Assembly (NCBI RefSeq): GCF_000275845.1
Contig: NW_006766933.1
Span: forward strand, 62,001-126,000
Length of the DNA: 64,000 nucleotides
From: Dichomitus squalens LYAD-421 SS1
Taxonomy: Eukaryota > Basidiomycota > Agaricomycetes > Polyporales > Polyporaceae
Reading direction: 5' to 3'
Positions 11,594-23,744 of the stretch are shown piece by piece; position 1 is the first letter of the stretch, and every line of letters begins with the position of its first letter. The notes beneath the pieces were generated by a model. That model saw nothing but the letters and a program-made list of their open reading frames with translations. It was not told the origin of the DNA and did not search any database. The position numbers and the translations under genes were made by a program.

Positions 11594-13194
11594 TCTGCGA
11601 ATGTATCGGGCTTCCCACCGCAGGTTTAGCGCTCTAGACCGCTGTTAACTATGGCGGGAGGCTGGGCTGTGCTTGCGGCCGGCATCCCGTACGTACTCGC
11701 TACTTGGGCGTCGGCTGCGCAGCTCCATGCACCCAATGGAAGCCTAGCTGTCGATGGCAACTCGGCGGGGTGCGATGTCGTTCTAGGGAAGTTGATGCAG
11801 AGTTCTCTCTGAAACGCTGGCAGACGGGCCCATCGGGAATCGGGACCTCTGCGAGCGTGGCTTTGCGGCTCGTGCCGGATGTCAAGGACACGTCAGGGTA
11901 TTCAATTTATATTGCATTCATGGAGCGTCCATCGCGTTGCATGGTTATCCGCTGTATGGAGCAGTGTTGTTGCGATGGTTCCGGATGCTTCTGTATATTT
12001 TCGGCTGGGAATTTTCGCGCCATTTTCGTCTCGTTTCTCGTCTCGGTATCCTCGACGATATCTCATGCAATGAGGTACTCATCACTTCTATGTCATGGTT
12101 CATTGTATCCTGTAGCTACTAGCCTCTAGCCTCTGGCCTCTAGACAAATCTACTACCCATATACCACGTCCCAATAATTGCAATGATGTCTTCTGTCTTG
12201 TTATATCCTGAACGTCCTCCTTCGTGATGATATCTTCAACACACATATCCCGATGCCGAGTAACGATACGTCAAATATCCGTATATCGGCACTTACCAGG
12301 GTCCCGTGGCGTGGATACAATATAAATCGGCTAGGCAGAACGCTATGCACTTCGCACTTCAGTGTAACGGACAACATTCTGGACACCGAATATTTGCAAA
12401 CCTCTCTGTGCATTCCATCTCATCGGACGTCAAGTCGTAAGCGGTACGGCCCGTCACACTGATAACGAGTCGCTACATTGTCCGATCGGACAACACCCCA
12501 GGTACAATACTATCAACGGGCTGCGCGCGTATACATCCCTAGCTCTGGCCTCATGACGCATGACCGATGCATAATACCAACTAGGCGTTGTGTAAGGAGC
12601 ATTATGCGTGCCTAGTAATCCGTAGATTTTTCGCTGGAGCGTGTGTGATGCCGTCATCCCGAGGGCTTGATCGGCAGCCCCCCGCGCAATGGACATGCTC
12701 ATCGCCGTGGTGGGTGAAGCAAGCTTAGGACGATACGGGAAGTCTACCTATTTGAAGGTGACAGATTCTGCTTGACGGGCCATGAAGTGATGATACTGAG
12801 CGCATATCGATTAAGGCAAAACTATCCCATAGCATACAGTACAGCGGTCAGTACTCAGGAAACGTATAAATATACAGCGGATAAGCAAGACAAGCACGAG
12901 TACATAGCATGCGCACAAGTACAAGGATCGAATGTGATACGTTATAAAGCATGGCTACAGCAATCGCGAAGATAGCAACACCGTGATCGCTGCGAGAGGG
13001 GATAAGGAAATGAACATGCATAGGGTATGATCCTTGAATTCGGATGTGAATCCAGACATTCCAAAACAGCGGTCTCAGCAGGTGGCTCCGCCATCTGACA
13101 CATAGACTACCCTGGAATGCGACTGACGAGAAGTGAGGAGGCAGTACTAAAGCTTGGATGCAGACGCACTCATCTCACCTGACTACTTTCGCGC
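11594..13194. other. Convergent intergenic region, no gene seen
   Basis: 1.6 kb without a supportable gene. A short tandem CTCTAGC/CTCTGGC motif lies at about 12117-12142. The rest holds only short unrelated open frames. Confidence 0.5.
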
Positions 13195-14894
13195 TCAGTA
13201 GCGACCGCCATACCCATAGCCGCCGCCACCCATGCCGCTCCCGACACGACCATACCTGCCGTACTCGTCCTGGCCATACTGCTGACGTGCGAGTTCCTCC
13301 TGTTCCCAACGCTGCCTGTCGCGCTCGTGACGCTCACGATCGGCACGCTCCCTCTCCCTCTCTCTCCCTCGGTCCCACTCGTCATCGTAGTCGCTGCCCG
13401 AGCGATGATGGTGGTGCCTCCCTACGCTTGAGTGGCGACGAGGGCGGTGATTGATAATGATAGTCGAACCGGGTGGGGCGGTCTGTCCGTTTGGTAGGAC
13501 GTAACCGCCCTGCTGGGCGGCTCCGCCGTACGGGGAGGCACTCCCGGCGTAACCGCCAACAGGCATGCCGTTGTACGTGTATCCACCTGCCATGGGTTGT
13601 GGGGTGCCGTATGGACTGGGGGAGACTCTTCCGCTCAAGCTGCCGGAGCCGTACCCGTAGGATCCAGGCAGCCCTGGCTGCGAGGACGCTGCGTAAGGCG
13701 TGCCGTACGCGCCGTAGGATCCTGGCATGCCTGCACCGTACGGCGACCCTGGACCCATCGCCTGGCCTGAGATGGGCATGGGGAGCGCGCCGGGGACACT
13801 ACCGGCGTAGCTTGGGACAGCAGAGCTTAACATAGGAGATCCCCCAACGCGGACGACAGCAGGGTTGCTGAAGGAATTACGACGACTGCGTCCCCCGTGA
13901 CGGTGATAGGGGTCATCATATCCATAGGGATCACCGCTGGATGAAAAAGAGGGGCTACGCCCAATACCACCACCATAGCTGTTGAAGAGCTAGATGACCG
14001 GAGACAAGAATGTCAATGCGGTGAGCCATGAGGCATCAACTGGGAAGCACACCCACCCGATCAGCAAGAGCGTTCCCTGCCGACGCGGCAGCTTCGCACG
14101 CGTTCCGGAGACCATAAGTATCGAGTCCTCTTCCGGAATACTGCCACAGGCGTTGCGCTATAAGAAGTCATCGAGAAAACCTGTTAACATCAGATCGTAC
14201 AGTCTGGGACATGTCTCTTACTCTCAGCGATGGCCATGCCGATAAGTCCCTCGCGCTGTGTTTCACGATCTGCGCTCAGCGGCTCGTGGAGGAAGGAATT
14301 GTACTTCCAAGTGCGATAGGCTTCATATGCGGCGGCGGCGCCAATATCGGCCGGAAGAAGCTGGGTCAATGGCACCTGGAATTATGTGCGTCATTGGGGC
14401 TCAGTAAATGAACTGCGCGTGTGTTTGGGGGAGCGAGGTGGGTGACAGGAGGGCGGGTCGGACTCACCATGCCACTGTAGATCTTTTTATGCCAGTGTCG
14501 AGCCTCGGTATGCCCGATGCCTAGGCCGACTACTTCTCGTAGACGGCCCATAATCGAGTCGAAGAGACCACTAAGAGACACGATCGAAGATCGAGGTAAG
14601 AGGGAGGAGCGCCGATCAACCGATGCGACACTCACGGATCTGGGTTCGAGGCATGGGCATTATAGAAGTCATAGCCCCTCCCTACAGGTTCCTCCAGTTT
14701 GGAAATGATTATACGCATCGAGAGAAGATGGAGACGTACAAGTGGGTTGAGGATGGAAAGCGGGTACTGGCGGTGCACCGAACTGAAACTGAGGGGGTAT
14801 AAGAACGCGACCCACATGAAAGACGGGACAAAGCGGCGTGTACCTGAGCTGTTCCCCAGCCCGGAGCTTGGTTTTGGTAGTAGTTGTAGGCCAT
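13195..14894 (-). CDS. Uncharacterised Gly/Tyr/Pro-rich protein with a CipC-like (DUF3759-like) alpha-helical core
   Basis: Not a family I can name with certainty. Seven exons on the minus strand: 14894-14844, 14788-14740, 14681-14636, 14570-14468, 14375-14222, 14157-14057 and 13989-13195, giving 1299 nt and 432 aa. All junctions keep frame. The N-terminus is MAYNYYQNQAPGWGTAQ. The core, residues about 60-170, reads EARHWHKKIYSGM, DIGAAAAYEAYRTWKY, REGLIGMAIAETQRLW and ACEAAASAGNALADR. It resembles the AA-x-EA-x(3)-E helix pattern of CipC-like stress proteins. The C-terminal 260 residues are low complexity: Gly/Tyr/Pro repeats, a His run, a long Arg/Glu-rich charged segment, and an ending GGGGYGYGGRY. 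A possible TATAAG lies about 165 bp upstream of the ATG. Function unknown; disordered or phase-separating behaviour is only an inference. Confidence 0.75.
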
Positions 14895-15510
14895 GCGCTG
14901 TAGTCGGGAAGGACGGAGAAGATATTCTCTGAGCAAGGATCGAGGTCGAGGGCCCTAGGAGAGGTGTGAGAATGAAGAGTAGCCGAAGCTGTCTGTGGCG
15001 TACGGGAAAGGACTAGGCTGACTGCTAGTAGTCATCTGGCCCAGTAATCTCCCATCTTATAGCCCTCGACGTGACGTCACGCGGTCGTGTCTCGTTTGTT
15101 CTCAGATCAGCCATGGCCGTACAGAAACGAAGGGCTTCTGGTGATCGTCGCCTGCGCGGTTGGAAATTTGTGCTGATACGGTCCTAGCAACCTCGTCTTA
15201 TGCGCAACCTGTAATTGCGATTGCAATTGTTCCGTAGTCGGCGGATATGTCGAGAGACACAATCCTAGGACGTCGAAGCGAGACGCAGTGCAACACAGAT
15301 CGCAGGTCTTGGGCTTGTCGGAAGGTTGAAGACAAAGCAGACGGTGGGCGGCGAGGCACGCAGAAGCAGCAGGTAAAGGAACACTAAGTAGGGGCCGCGT
15401 CACGAACGTGACAAGATTAGATAAGATCGAGATCCAGCAGTCTGTGCATCGAGGCGACGACAGTTCTCGTTCACCTTTGTCCTCCACGGCGAGATCCATG
15501 AGCTGCTTGA
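14895..15510. promoter_or_regulatory. Divergent promoter region
   Basis: About 620 bp between opposing starts of the Gly/Tyr-rich gene and COG5. It holds a TATAAG-like box for the minus-strand gene near 15057-15062. No coding structure seen. Confidence 0.45.
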
Positions 15511-18500
15511 ATGTCTGGTCGGTCTCTCTCACAATGTAGCATGCCTTGTTGCTTACTGCTTTGTAGACTATGCTGTCTTCGTGCTGCCGGAATTCGATCC
15601 GAACGACTACGCGAACGCCATCCTAGCTGGAGAACCCTACCCTCCACAGGCAGGCAAGACCAAGCCCGTGAAGACCCCGGGTTTGGCACCTGCTAGTGAG
15701 GACGTTTCTGTGGCGATCTCCAAGCTGACCTTCAACTTGGATGATGTGGAGAAGCAGCTAAAGAATGTGGTGAGTAGTCTCGTGTTCGGAGGGCGTTGGG
15801 GAAGATCGTACCGTGCCCTCACAGGCACGGTCTCTTTGGATGGTCGGGCATACCAAGTACGCGCGATGTGCGTCCGGGAGAATTGCGCTTTACCTCAAGG
15901 TTACTCTCCGGCTTCACACACTCTTGGGCCAGCGAGAGCGAGAGGACGTAACGCACTTCACGCATACACCTTTTCTAGAAGAAGAATCCCTACACGTGTT
16001 ACTTTAAGTTCCACAAGGAGTGATACTGAGGTATCGCCGCAGTATCTTTCGCCGTACTGGCGCCCCCATAGCTGTCCTAGGATGTGTCACGTTCACTAAC
16101 CCGGCTACACAGGTCACCACGCATCACGAGAGTCTACTCGTGCAGGCTGCTGGGGTATCGGGCCTAGAGAGCTCACTGGGCTCGGTCCGCACTGGCCTAA
16201 ACGAGCTCGGTTCCTCTCTCGAGAAGTGAGTCCTCTCCCCTTTACGTGAGTTGCACCCCGCCTTGCTTGCGCGGACAATTCGAGCGATCCTCGTCTGCGG
16301 TCTTCCGCTCGCTCGGGACGCCGATGTGGAAAAAGTTCACGGGAGCACTGTAAGGCGGAACAGACACTGAGCGGTCATCAACAGTCCATTTCACTGCGCG
16401 CCTCCATGAGCGCGTAATATGCCTAAGGGCGGTACTGGCCTTCGGGGAGAACACAGTAGCGCTTGCACGGCGGTTCCGCCAGCGAGTATAGCTAGCGATT
16501 CCACAGCGACTCCACGCAGGTCTGTGCCGAAAGACAGTGAATGGCCTTTGGTAGAAATGGACGGACTACTAAACCAGACGAACCGCAGAGGTAAGGGAGA
16601 GCCTCTAGATCAGCCCAGCACCGTCTCCCTGAGACCCTTGCTCTTGATACAAGATGAGTCAAACATCTGGGCAATGTTTTGGCATGACATTTTCGCAACG
16701 AGGAAGCGTCCTGCCCTCATCCATGGCTTGCTTTTGCACTATCTGCGGAGCTCCGCTCGAAGTCTTGCACCCGGGCCGCGCTGTTTTCGTTGTGCGAGTA
16801 CAGTTCAATAGCACTGTTTGGTACGGTGAGAGCGATGCGGAAGCGCTCCCTCAAATCGCTGTGGAATCGCCCTGGAATCGCTACTGTGTTCTGCGCTTAT
16901 GTTGTCTGCTGTCCCTGGCGTCCCACAAGGCAGCAGGGTGGAGAGGCTCTATGTCCCTCATCGACTGAACGTGACCTTCCATTTGCCACACCTCAAACGC
17001 CTCCGGATAGTCCATGCGGCCAAGAACTGTTGATGGTCCCCACCATCAAATGTGTGGTCCGCACCGCAAAATCTCTCATCGGACCCCATTGTTGAAAAGC
17101 CCGGCGTCCTAGGAGCCCATGGCGTCGTGTCGGTCGGCACCTTCGTGTACCAGAGCATGATAGCAGCTCGTATGGTACTAGAACGGTCGTGCACAATTCA
17201 TACTTTGTCTCAATGTCTCCTCGGCCTTGACTTGCATGATCACTGACGCCTCGTCAAATGCCTAGGCTCCGCGTCAAGATACGAATGCCCTATCAATCCC
17301 TTCAGAAACATGTTACCAAGCTCGATCGAATACAGCAGGCATCCGACATCCTGCGGCGGACATCACGCTTCGTCATTCTCGTGCGGCGGCTTGAGGTTCA
17401 GCTGGCGGAGATGAATAAGACTGACACGTCTGCCGCAATTGAGAGCGCGAAATCGAACTCTGCCTCAACGTCAGCTGGGACATCGGCTGGCCGTGCAGAA
17501 ACGCCTCTGGCCGAAAACGAAGATGAGAAGGAGCGTGCGATTGCTAAGGCTGCTCTCACTATTGCTGAGTTGAGTCAGTGTCCTTTTGCATTCTGCTGTC
17601 CCACCTTCTTTTCTGTCCTTCCCATGTTCGAGTACTAGTACCATCAGAGAAGGGGATCGACTGACCGGGATAACGCCACTTCACAGCGACCCTGCTGAAT
17701 CCCCCAGCGGTTGGTGAAGCCAGTGCAGACGAGCCGAGTGCGGGCGACCACATACCCCTCAGCTCAATCAAGGCCGTCGCCGCTCATCTGCCGTTCGTTG
17801 ATGCCGCACATGCACGCATAACCAGCGATATGGAGGCGATGGTCCTGACTGGCCTCGGGACACTAGTGGGTCTTCCCGCTGTGCTGGATAACGAGATGAT
17901 ACCTGCCCGCTAACCACACTTTGTTGCACTCTTCTGTAGAACCAGTCCCTTCTTGCAAGCTCACTTCAGACGGCGCATAACCTTCGAGTGTTGCCTGACC
18001 TTGTGCAGAATCTGGTCAGCGATTTGAGTCAGGCAGTCGAGGATCGGATACGAACCGCCTTGGACCTGACACGAATATCCAAGGATATCATAGCGAAAGG
18101 TACGCCTCGTATCTTCACGAATATTCCGAGTGACGCTTCTGCTCACTGCGTCGTTCGCTTGCGATCACAGAAACAAACTCAATCGGCCAGGGGCTGCTAT
18201 ACAAGTCGCGTGTGAGAACAGAACCGACAAGCGTGACAGCCCCACAATGGACTGCCGCGTTGTGGGGAAGCCTCGAGAGCCTCATCGAGGAGATGTCGGA
18301 TTGCTGCGTCAAGGTGTACACCCTCGAGAAAGTGCTGAGGATCAAGCGCGATCCCGTGACCGACGTCGTATTCCTGGACGAGGCCATGAAAGTTCTCGAG
18401 AACAGGCCAAGCACCACATTCTGGTCGTCTTTGGGTCGATCATTAGAGAAGCATGCGCGGGATGCTGCGAAAAGTATGCACGTATCCACTTGTCCAACAA

Positions 18501-20083
18501 AGGGTTAGTGCTGACATTCTGGTAGGCTCAACGTTTCTTCAGCAAACCCTTAGCACGAACTACCCACGTCTACTGCGCTTGTTCCATTCGTTCTTCACGA
18601 AGATCGCGGTGCATACGGATACTGTATACTCGCAGACACAACAAAGGTACGAGCGCTCTACAAGCTAAGAACAATCTTACTAACGATGTTGTCGCAGTCC
18701 TGAGACGATTCTTGTCCTCCGTGCACTCTCTAACTTCGAATCGCTCTACCTTTCTCGCTCGTCCAACCGCCTCAACGAGGCCGTCGGCCAAGCGTTCTCC
18801 GGAGGCTCACGCGCACCTCCTGGGACATCCGAGGGGATCAACATCGCTCGTGCCGTTGCGAACGAGCTCGACTCCGCCAAGTTCGATCCAATACTGGTGC
18901 AGTCTGTCGCTCGGTATGCGGTATCGAGCTTAGAGTTAATGTTCACCAGGTTAGACAGCTTAGTAAGTCTCCTTGTCCGCTTGAATCACATTGCTACCAT
19001 TACTGATTTCACCACATACTAGATCGCGAGAGAACGCGCGGCAACGAGCCTAGTCGGCCCCGTTGCAACAGCGCAGCAAGTATTGAATAGTTCGCTCGCT
19101 ACATGTGTCTACCATACTTGGGCGCGACTGGACAAACTGCGAGAAGAGTACCCAGACAAGGTCGTGTCGATCCTCCAACCAGTCCTCGATGTACGTACTT
19201 GATTTCCCCTCCCGCATAGCACACTGAACCGATCAGCGTCGTCCCCCACAGAAACTCCACGACACATTCGACAAGATCGTCGACCCTCTCCTAGCCTCCA
19301 TCCGCCGCGAGCTCGCCGCAATCATAGCCAAGCTCCACCGCATGGATTTTGCCGCCTCCACAGACCCGATGTCCGCTATGGGCGGCGGCGCCTCTCCATA
19401 CATGAAGGACCTCGTCGAAAAGCTCGCGTTCATCAAGGATGAGATTCTTGCGCAGTACCACGTACCCGAGGTCAGCCGGCAGTGGGTGCTCGCGACGGTG
19501 CGATTCGTGATTCAGACATTCGTTCTGCACGCGTCGATCGCGAAGCCGCTGGGCGAAAGCGGGAAGCTACAGCTGACGACGGACATGACCGAGCTCGAGT
19601 TCGCGCTGAGCGCGTTCATGAGCGACAAGACACAGAGCGGGAGGCGCGGCGCGGACTGGGAGAGCGTGGGAGAGGACTATCGTGCATTGCGCGCCATGCG
19701 GTGCGTCCTCGTCTTTGCGCTTGATGGTAGTGCACGTCTCATCTGACGTGAATGTGCACTTTAGACAGCTGCTCTTCCTGGATAACGCGGCGCTCGCGTC
19801 GCCGAACGCCACCGTCGGGCTACCCCCGCTCATCGTGCTACACCATATCCTCGTGCGCTCACCCATCACGCTCCCTCACGAACTGCACGGCTGGGCGGAA
19901 GCCGAGTACGTGCGCTGGGTGGAGGAGCACTCCGAGGAGGAAGCGTGGACGCTTGTCGACGGCGACGTCACGCACTGGGAGAAGATCACCGAAACGGAGG
20001 GCGGGGACGTGAGCTTGGCGGCCGAGTACGTGCAACTGGCCCGCACGGTGCTCTCGAACGCCCAGAAGAGCACCAGCTCGTGA
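15511..20083 (+). CDS. Conserved oligomeric Golgi complex subunit 5
   Basis: Subunit of the COG tether that handles retrograde vesicles at the Golgi. Twelve exons: 15511-15517, 15567-15769, 16113-16225, 17266-17573, 17687-17865, 17940-18099, 18171-18473, 18526-18646, 18698-18962, 19023-19190, 19252-19700 and 19765-20083, giving 2595 nt and 864 aa, a normal COG5 size. The first exon is only seven bases and supplies MS before DYAVFVLPEFDPNDYANAIL. Family blocks: ESLLVQAAGVSGLESSLGSV, LRVKIRMPYQSLQKHV, LDRIQQASDILRRTSRFVIL, VRRLEVQLAEM, LLASSLQTAHNLRVLPDLV, the C-terminal ARAVANELDSAKFDPILV and RQWVLATVRFVIQTFVLHAS. Intron 2 is 343 nt and intron 3 is 1040 nt, whereas the others are about 50-110 nt. 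Confidence 0.95.
16226..17265 (+). other. Unusually long COG5 intron 3 (1040 nt)
   Basis: The flanking exons join a continuous conserved COG5 segment (SSLEK before, LRVKIRM after), with GTGAGT at the donor and CTAG at the acceptor. The intron holds only short open frames, one containing CFCTICGAPLEV (around 16710-16770), and a small hairpin at 17031-17048. No terminal inverted repeats or target duplication were found, so its origin is unclear. Confidence 0.7.
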
Positions 20084-20370
20084 AAGCTGATGCATATGGG
20101 TGATGTCTTTTGTAGACAGTGTGACAGTCATCCTGATATGCCTCCGGGACGCCACTGCTGTCAATGTCTTCCGTTTCTACGACTATTTGAGACGCAACTG
20201 CTCTACAAGATATGATTCACAAGGCGCTGAGAGCTTGCTCAGCTTGCTAAGGGTGTTCCTGTAATTGCTCTCGATTGGTTTCGACGAACGATCTCTATCA
20301 GGGTTATAGTCACTGTGATATGTAATTTTAGCCGAAGTGGGGTGCTGGTTTATGAAGCTACCACACCTAT
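20084..20370. other. Short convergent spacer
   Basis: Downstream regions of COG5 (+) and the small peptide gene (-). Nothing else visible. Confidence 0.5.
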
Positions 20371-20638
20371 TCAGCTGAGCCATTCCATCTCACCGCGGGA
20401 CGTTGAACTTGCGGTCTCCGCAGGAGCGACAACGACCACCGGAGGGACTGGAGGGGTGTTAGCAAGCAAAGTCATATGCCCGGATGTGATAGATATACTA
20501 CGCACTGGTGGCAGGGATAGTCGGAGTTGCAGCAGCCCTCTGTGCGAGAACGATGGTAACCGGGATCCGGACTGGAATTGCGATGGCGAGGACGGCGGAA
20601 AAGAATAAGGCGAGAAGTACCACAGAGGTACGGGGCAT
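20371..20638 (-). CDS. Small predicted secreted peptide (69 aa)
   Basis: Two exons on the minus strand, 20638-20506 and 20447-20371. They are joined by a 58 nt intron with a perfect GTGCGT donor and CCTCCAG acceptor, and 210 nt gives 69 aa. The N-terminus MPRTSVVLLALFFSAVLAIA looks like a signal peptide. The mature part is Ala/Pro/Val-rich (PPVVVVAPAETASSTSRGE) and has no cysteine. A TATAAAAG box at 20729-20736, 91 bp upstream of the ATG, supports a real, strongly driven gene. No family recognised; it could be a small secreted or cell-surface peptide. An alternative donor four bases downstream would change the C-terminal frame. Confidence 0.55.
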
Positions 20639-20728
20639 CACTGAGGCTAATGTTCGGAGTTTAGTTTGGGAGAGGTGCAGGGACTCCAAAAGAACTGAGG
20701 TAGGGCCCCGCCGAATATCCGTCGCATC

Positions 20729-20736
20729 CTTTTATA
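20729..20736 (-). promoter_or_regulatory. TATA box of the small secreted peptide gene
   Basis: TATAAAAG on the minus strand, 91 bp upstream of the proposed start codon, a normal spacing for a fungal TATA promoter with a short 5' UTR. Confidence 0.55.
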
Positions 20737-21592
20737 CCGTCGTAGCCAGGGGGGGCATGCCCCGATGACTGAATTTATCGGTGAGTATATTCAGGAATGT
20801 CTACGTACTAAATTCGTATAGAAGGCAGGGGCACGGTCGCAAGGCCCGTTTCAGAGCTACGCCCTCACCTTCTCCTGGGGCCACCATCAAGCCGCCCGGC
20901 CAGTGGTTGTATTTGCAGTAAGTTGAGTCGATGGATTACAGGTTTAGCGTCAGTGATGAACAACGTACACCACAGGGACAAGTCCTGAGGGGACCGCATG
21001 ACGCTGAGAATAGCGAATTTGACTGCAAAGTTAGACCAGACAAAACGGCAAGTCGAGTAGCTTCAGAACCATTCCCATGCTAGGTGATATACCACCATTC
21101 CATCAGCAGATGTATCGCACCTCATGCGCTTAGGATAGGGGCAGGGTCCTGTAGAGCGACTCCAGGACCACCCACCATAGGGTCCAGCACTACGATGAGG
21201 TACCTACCACTCTAGGGCTCGGGACATGAGACCTCTGCGTGGCTGGTCACTAGCGCCTCACTGGTACATCTTCGGAAATTAGACATAATCACGTCAATGA
21301 CTGGGGGATACTATTGCATCAAGCAGATCAGAGGAGATGGATAGTGCGTACGACGTGTGTGGAAATGATATAAGACACCGCGGAGGACTGACTCCTCGAG
21401 CTCCAAGGCAAAAGGACAGGGTCCATTGGGGGATACAATTGCTTGTCAGAGACGATGTATCTCAGATCCTCATTGACCCTTTTGAAGACACTACGACAGT
21501 ATATATCCAGCAAACCAAACCAACCCGCGCTAGATCCAATGCGAATTGAGTACTTTTGGGGAGAAGCGAGCAAGGGAACGTATCCCAAACGC
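20737..21592. other. Intergenic region, no gene seen
   Basis: About 850 bp between the small peptide promoter and the ILV6 stop. No exon chain or RNA gene could be supported. Confidence 0.5.
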
Positions 21593-22944
21593 TCAGCCAG
21601 GAGGGAGCAGGCTCGCGTCGACGACGCCACCCTCGCCCGCGACGTCCGTGTCGTCCACATTCTTGATGGGTGTCCTGGGCATGACCATGAGACCTGCGGA
21701 CCCAGTCAGCCTCCCGTCCGCTGCAAGCAAAGAGAAAAGAGCGAAGATATGGATGGAGGCTCACCGGTGCGCGCGGACTCGAGCACGCCGAACGGCTTGA
21801 GGAGCGACAAGAACGCCTCGACGCGCTTCGTCTTCCCGCACATCTCCACGATCACGCTGTGCTCGCTCACGTCCACGATCCGGCCCCCGAACTGCGCCGA
21901 GAGCGTCTGGATCGCCTGCAGGTTGTCGCTCTTCAGGCGTAGAGCTTGGATGGGCGTGAGCGGCTCCGTAAGCGGCGCCGCGGGGTCCGCCTCGGCCTCT
22001 GGGTGTGGGCTCGGTTCGGCGGAGTGTTCGAACTGGTGCACGAGAGCGGCCTCGCGCTCCAGCTTGGTGTGTTCGTGCGTGGGCTCAGCAGAGCGCTGAG
22101 TGGGAGCGGTGGTGTAGGAGATGCGGCGCGGCTCGTGCGTGGGGCCGCCGACGAGCTGCTCCTCGAGGTACTCGGGGCCGAGGATGGAGACCTTGGCGAG
22201 GAGGAGCTCGCGCTCTATGCAATGCGTGTCGGTGTAGTCGAGCACGGCCCACACGGGTACCTGTTCGCGGAAAACGCGTGAATCTCGGCATACGGCTGTG
22301 TCGTTCGACAAAAATACACAGGGGAGCGTGTGCGCGGGGGGGGGGGGCACCCAGAAACGCAGACTCACCAGGTCCTCAAGCTGCCTCCGCGCCTGCTCCA
22401 CGACGCCGTCCTGTCCGCGGAGGACGATGCACATCCGCGAGAGGTCGCGGATCTCCGTTCTGCACACGACCAGCGAGTCGATGTTGAACCCACGCCCAGC
22501 TAGGATACCAGACACGCGCGAGAGCACTCCGGGTTCGTTCTGCACTAGACAGTTCAGCACATGCCTGACGTATTCAGAAGAGTTGTTTGACGTGTCAGCA
22601 CCCGAGCACAGCTTTCATATGCTGAATGGAACGCGGAACAAAACGCACTTCTTGAACGGCTGAAGACTTGGGGGCGGGGTGTTGTACAGGATGTTCGTGA
22701 CAGCCTCCTCCGCAGTGCGCAAGCGCGGCAGGTCCATCGCCGGCAGAGGAGGCGGGCGGTGCCTCAGGGTCCGTTTGTAATCCAGCGCAGAGGTAGAGTC
22801 ATCTATGGGCGGAGGAGGCTTCGGCGCGTTCTGCTCGTCCTGCCTGCGCAGGGAAGTGGTGAAGTACCGGGGTTTGAGTCTCCTGGACGCTGCCGCCGCT
22901 GTAGTCAGGCGCGTGCGCACCGTGCTAGCGACGATGTTCGACAT
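21593..22944 (-). CDS. ILV6: Acetolactate synthase regulatory (small) subunit
   Basis: Mitochondrial regulatory subunit of acetohydroxyacid synthase, which confers valine feedback on branched-chain amino-acid synthesis. Four exons on the minus strand: 22944-22649, 22564-22369, 22260-21765 and 21693-21593, giving 1089 nt and 362 aa. The N-terminus is a mitochondrial presequence (Arg/Ala/Ser-rich, SRRLKPRYFTTSLRRQ). The ACT domain reads HVLNCLVQNEPGVLSRVSGI, LAGRGFNIDSLVVCRTEI, DLSRMCIVLRG. After an acidic, Pro/Glu-rich insert typical of fungal ILV6 come QTLSAQFGGRIVDVSEHSVI and VEMCGKTKRVEAFLSLLKPF, GVLESARTGLMVMPRTP. Intron 2 carries a run of 12 G (plus strand, 22336-22347). The ATG at 22944 is the first in frame. 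Confidence 0.95.
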
Positions 22945-23744
22945 GGCCAACGAAGAGGTTCAAAGGCGATGTCGAGGAGACTTTGGTGGCAGAAGAGCGA
23001 GAACTGCCCCCGCGTTTTGCAGTCAAGAATGGCTTTGCCCGAGTCACTGCGCCTGCCACGTGCTATAATACCCGGATCTCCGATCCACCCTTCACGCTCT
23101 TCATGAACCCCTTCACATCCTCTGTCCCGCCGCGCATGCGGCAGGACGTGCGCCGGCTCATCAAGTGGTTAAGTAGCTGACAAATTCTCGCGCGCGATCT
23201 TGTCTTACCTATCTTGCGCCATATACGCGAAGAACTGCGAAAGCGTCACTTTTGTTTGCATTTGACAGTCGTGCGCGCAGTAAGCTACTTGTATACTCGT
23301 ATCCAGATCCGTGAGAGAAACAATATCCTACAGCCAGAGCCCCGTCGTAGCTTGACATGCCTGAACTACCTTTAGCCGTAAATACATATACTATGTTGTT
23401 GTTGGTGATGGTGGTGGGATCAGCTTTGGAAAATATGCGGAGGTAAAGGGGAACCGTGTACGAGAAGGAACCTTGTATGTATGTGTGCGATGGTGCAAGG
23501 AGAAATGTGCATGGAAGAAACGCCATGGAGAGAGAGGTCCGAACAGCAGTATTATCGTCCTAGTACGCAAGCGAGCGAGCCGAGAGCGGGGAACCCTAGT
23601 GAACAGCGGAGCAACCCGGGAGGAGGACAGAGGGATGGTACAGATACACGATGTGAGCGAAGTTAGCGCATAAGAAAGAACAAAGAACCCGATGGAACAG
23701 AAAATGAACAGAAGACAGAAAGCAGGGTGGAGGACGCGTCATGG
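22945..23744. other. Intergenic region between ILV6 start and PDK1 stop
   Basis: Both flanking genes are on the minus strand, so this holds the ILV6 promoter and the PDK1 3' UTR. Short open frames have no recognisable features. Confidence 0.5.

Noticed and set aside
16654..16968. Separate gene inside the COG5 intron
   Set aside because: Only a short CFCTICG-type motif without start, length or partner exons; kept as an observation, not a gene.
21946..22487. Plus-strand frames across ILV6
   Set aside because: Antisense to the well-supported ILV6 exons; Arg/Ala-rich shadow sequence.
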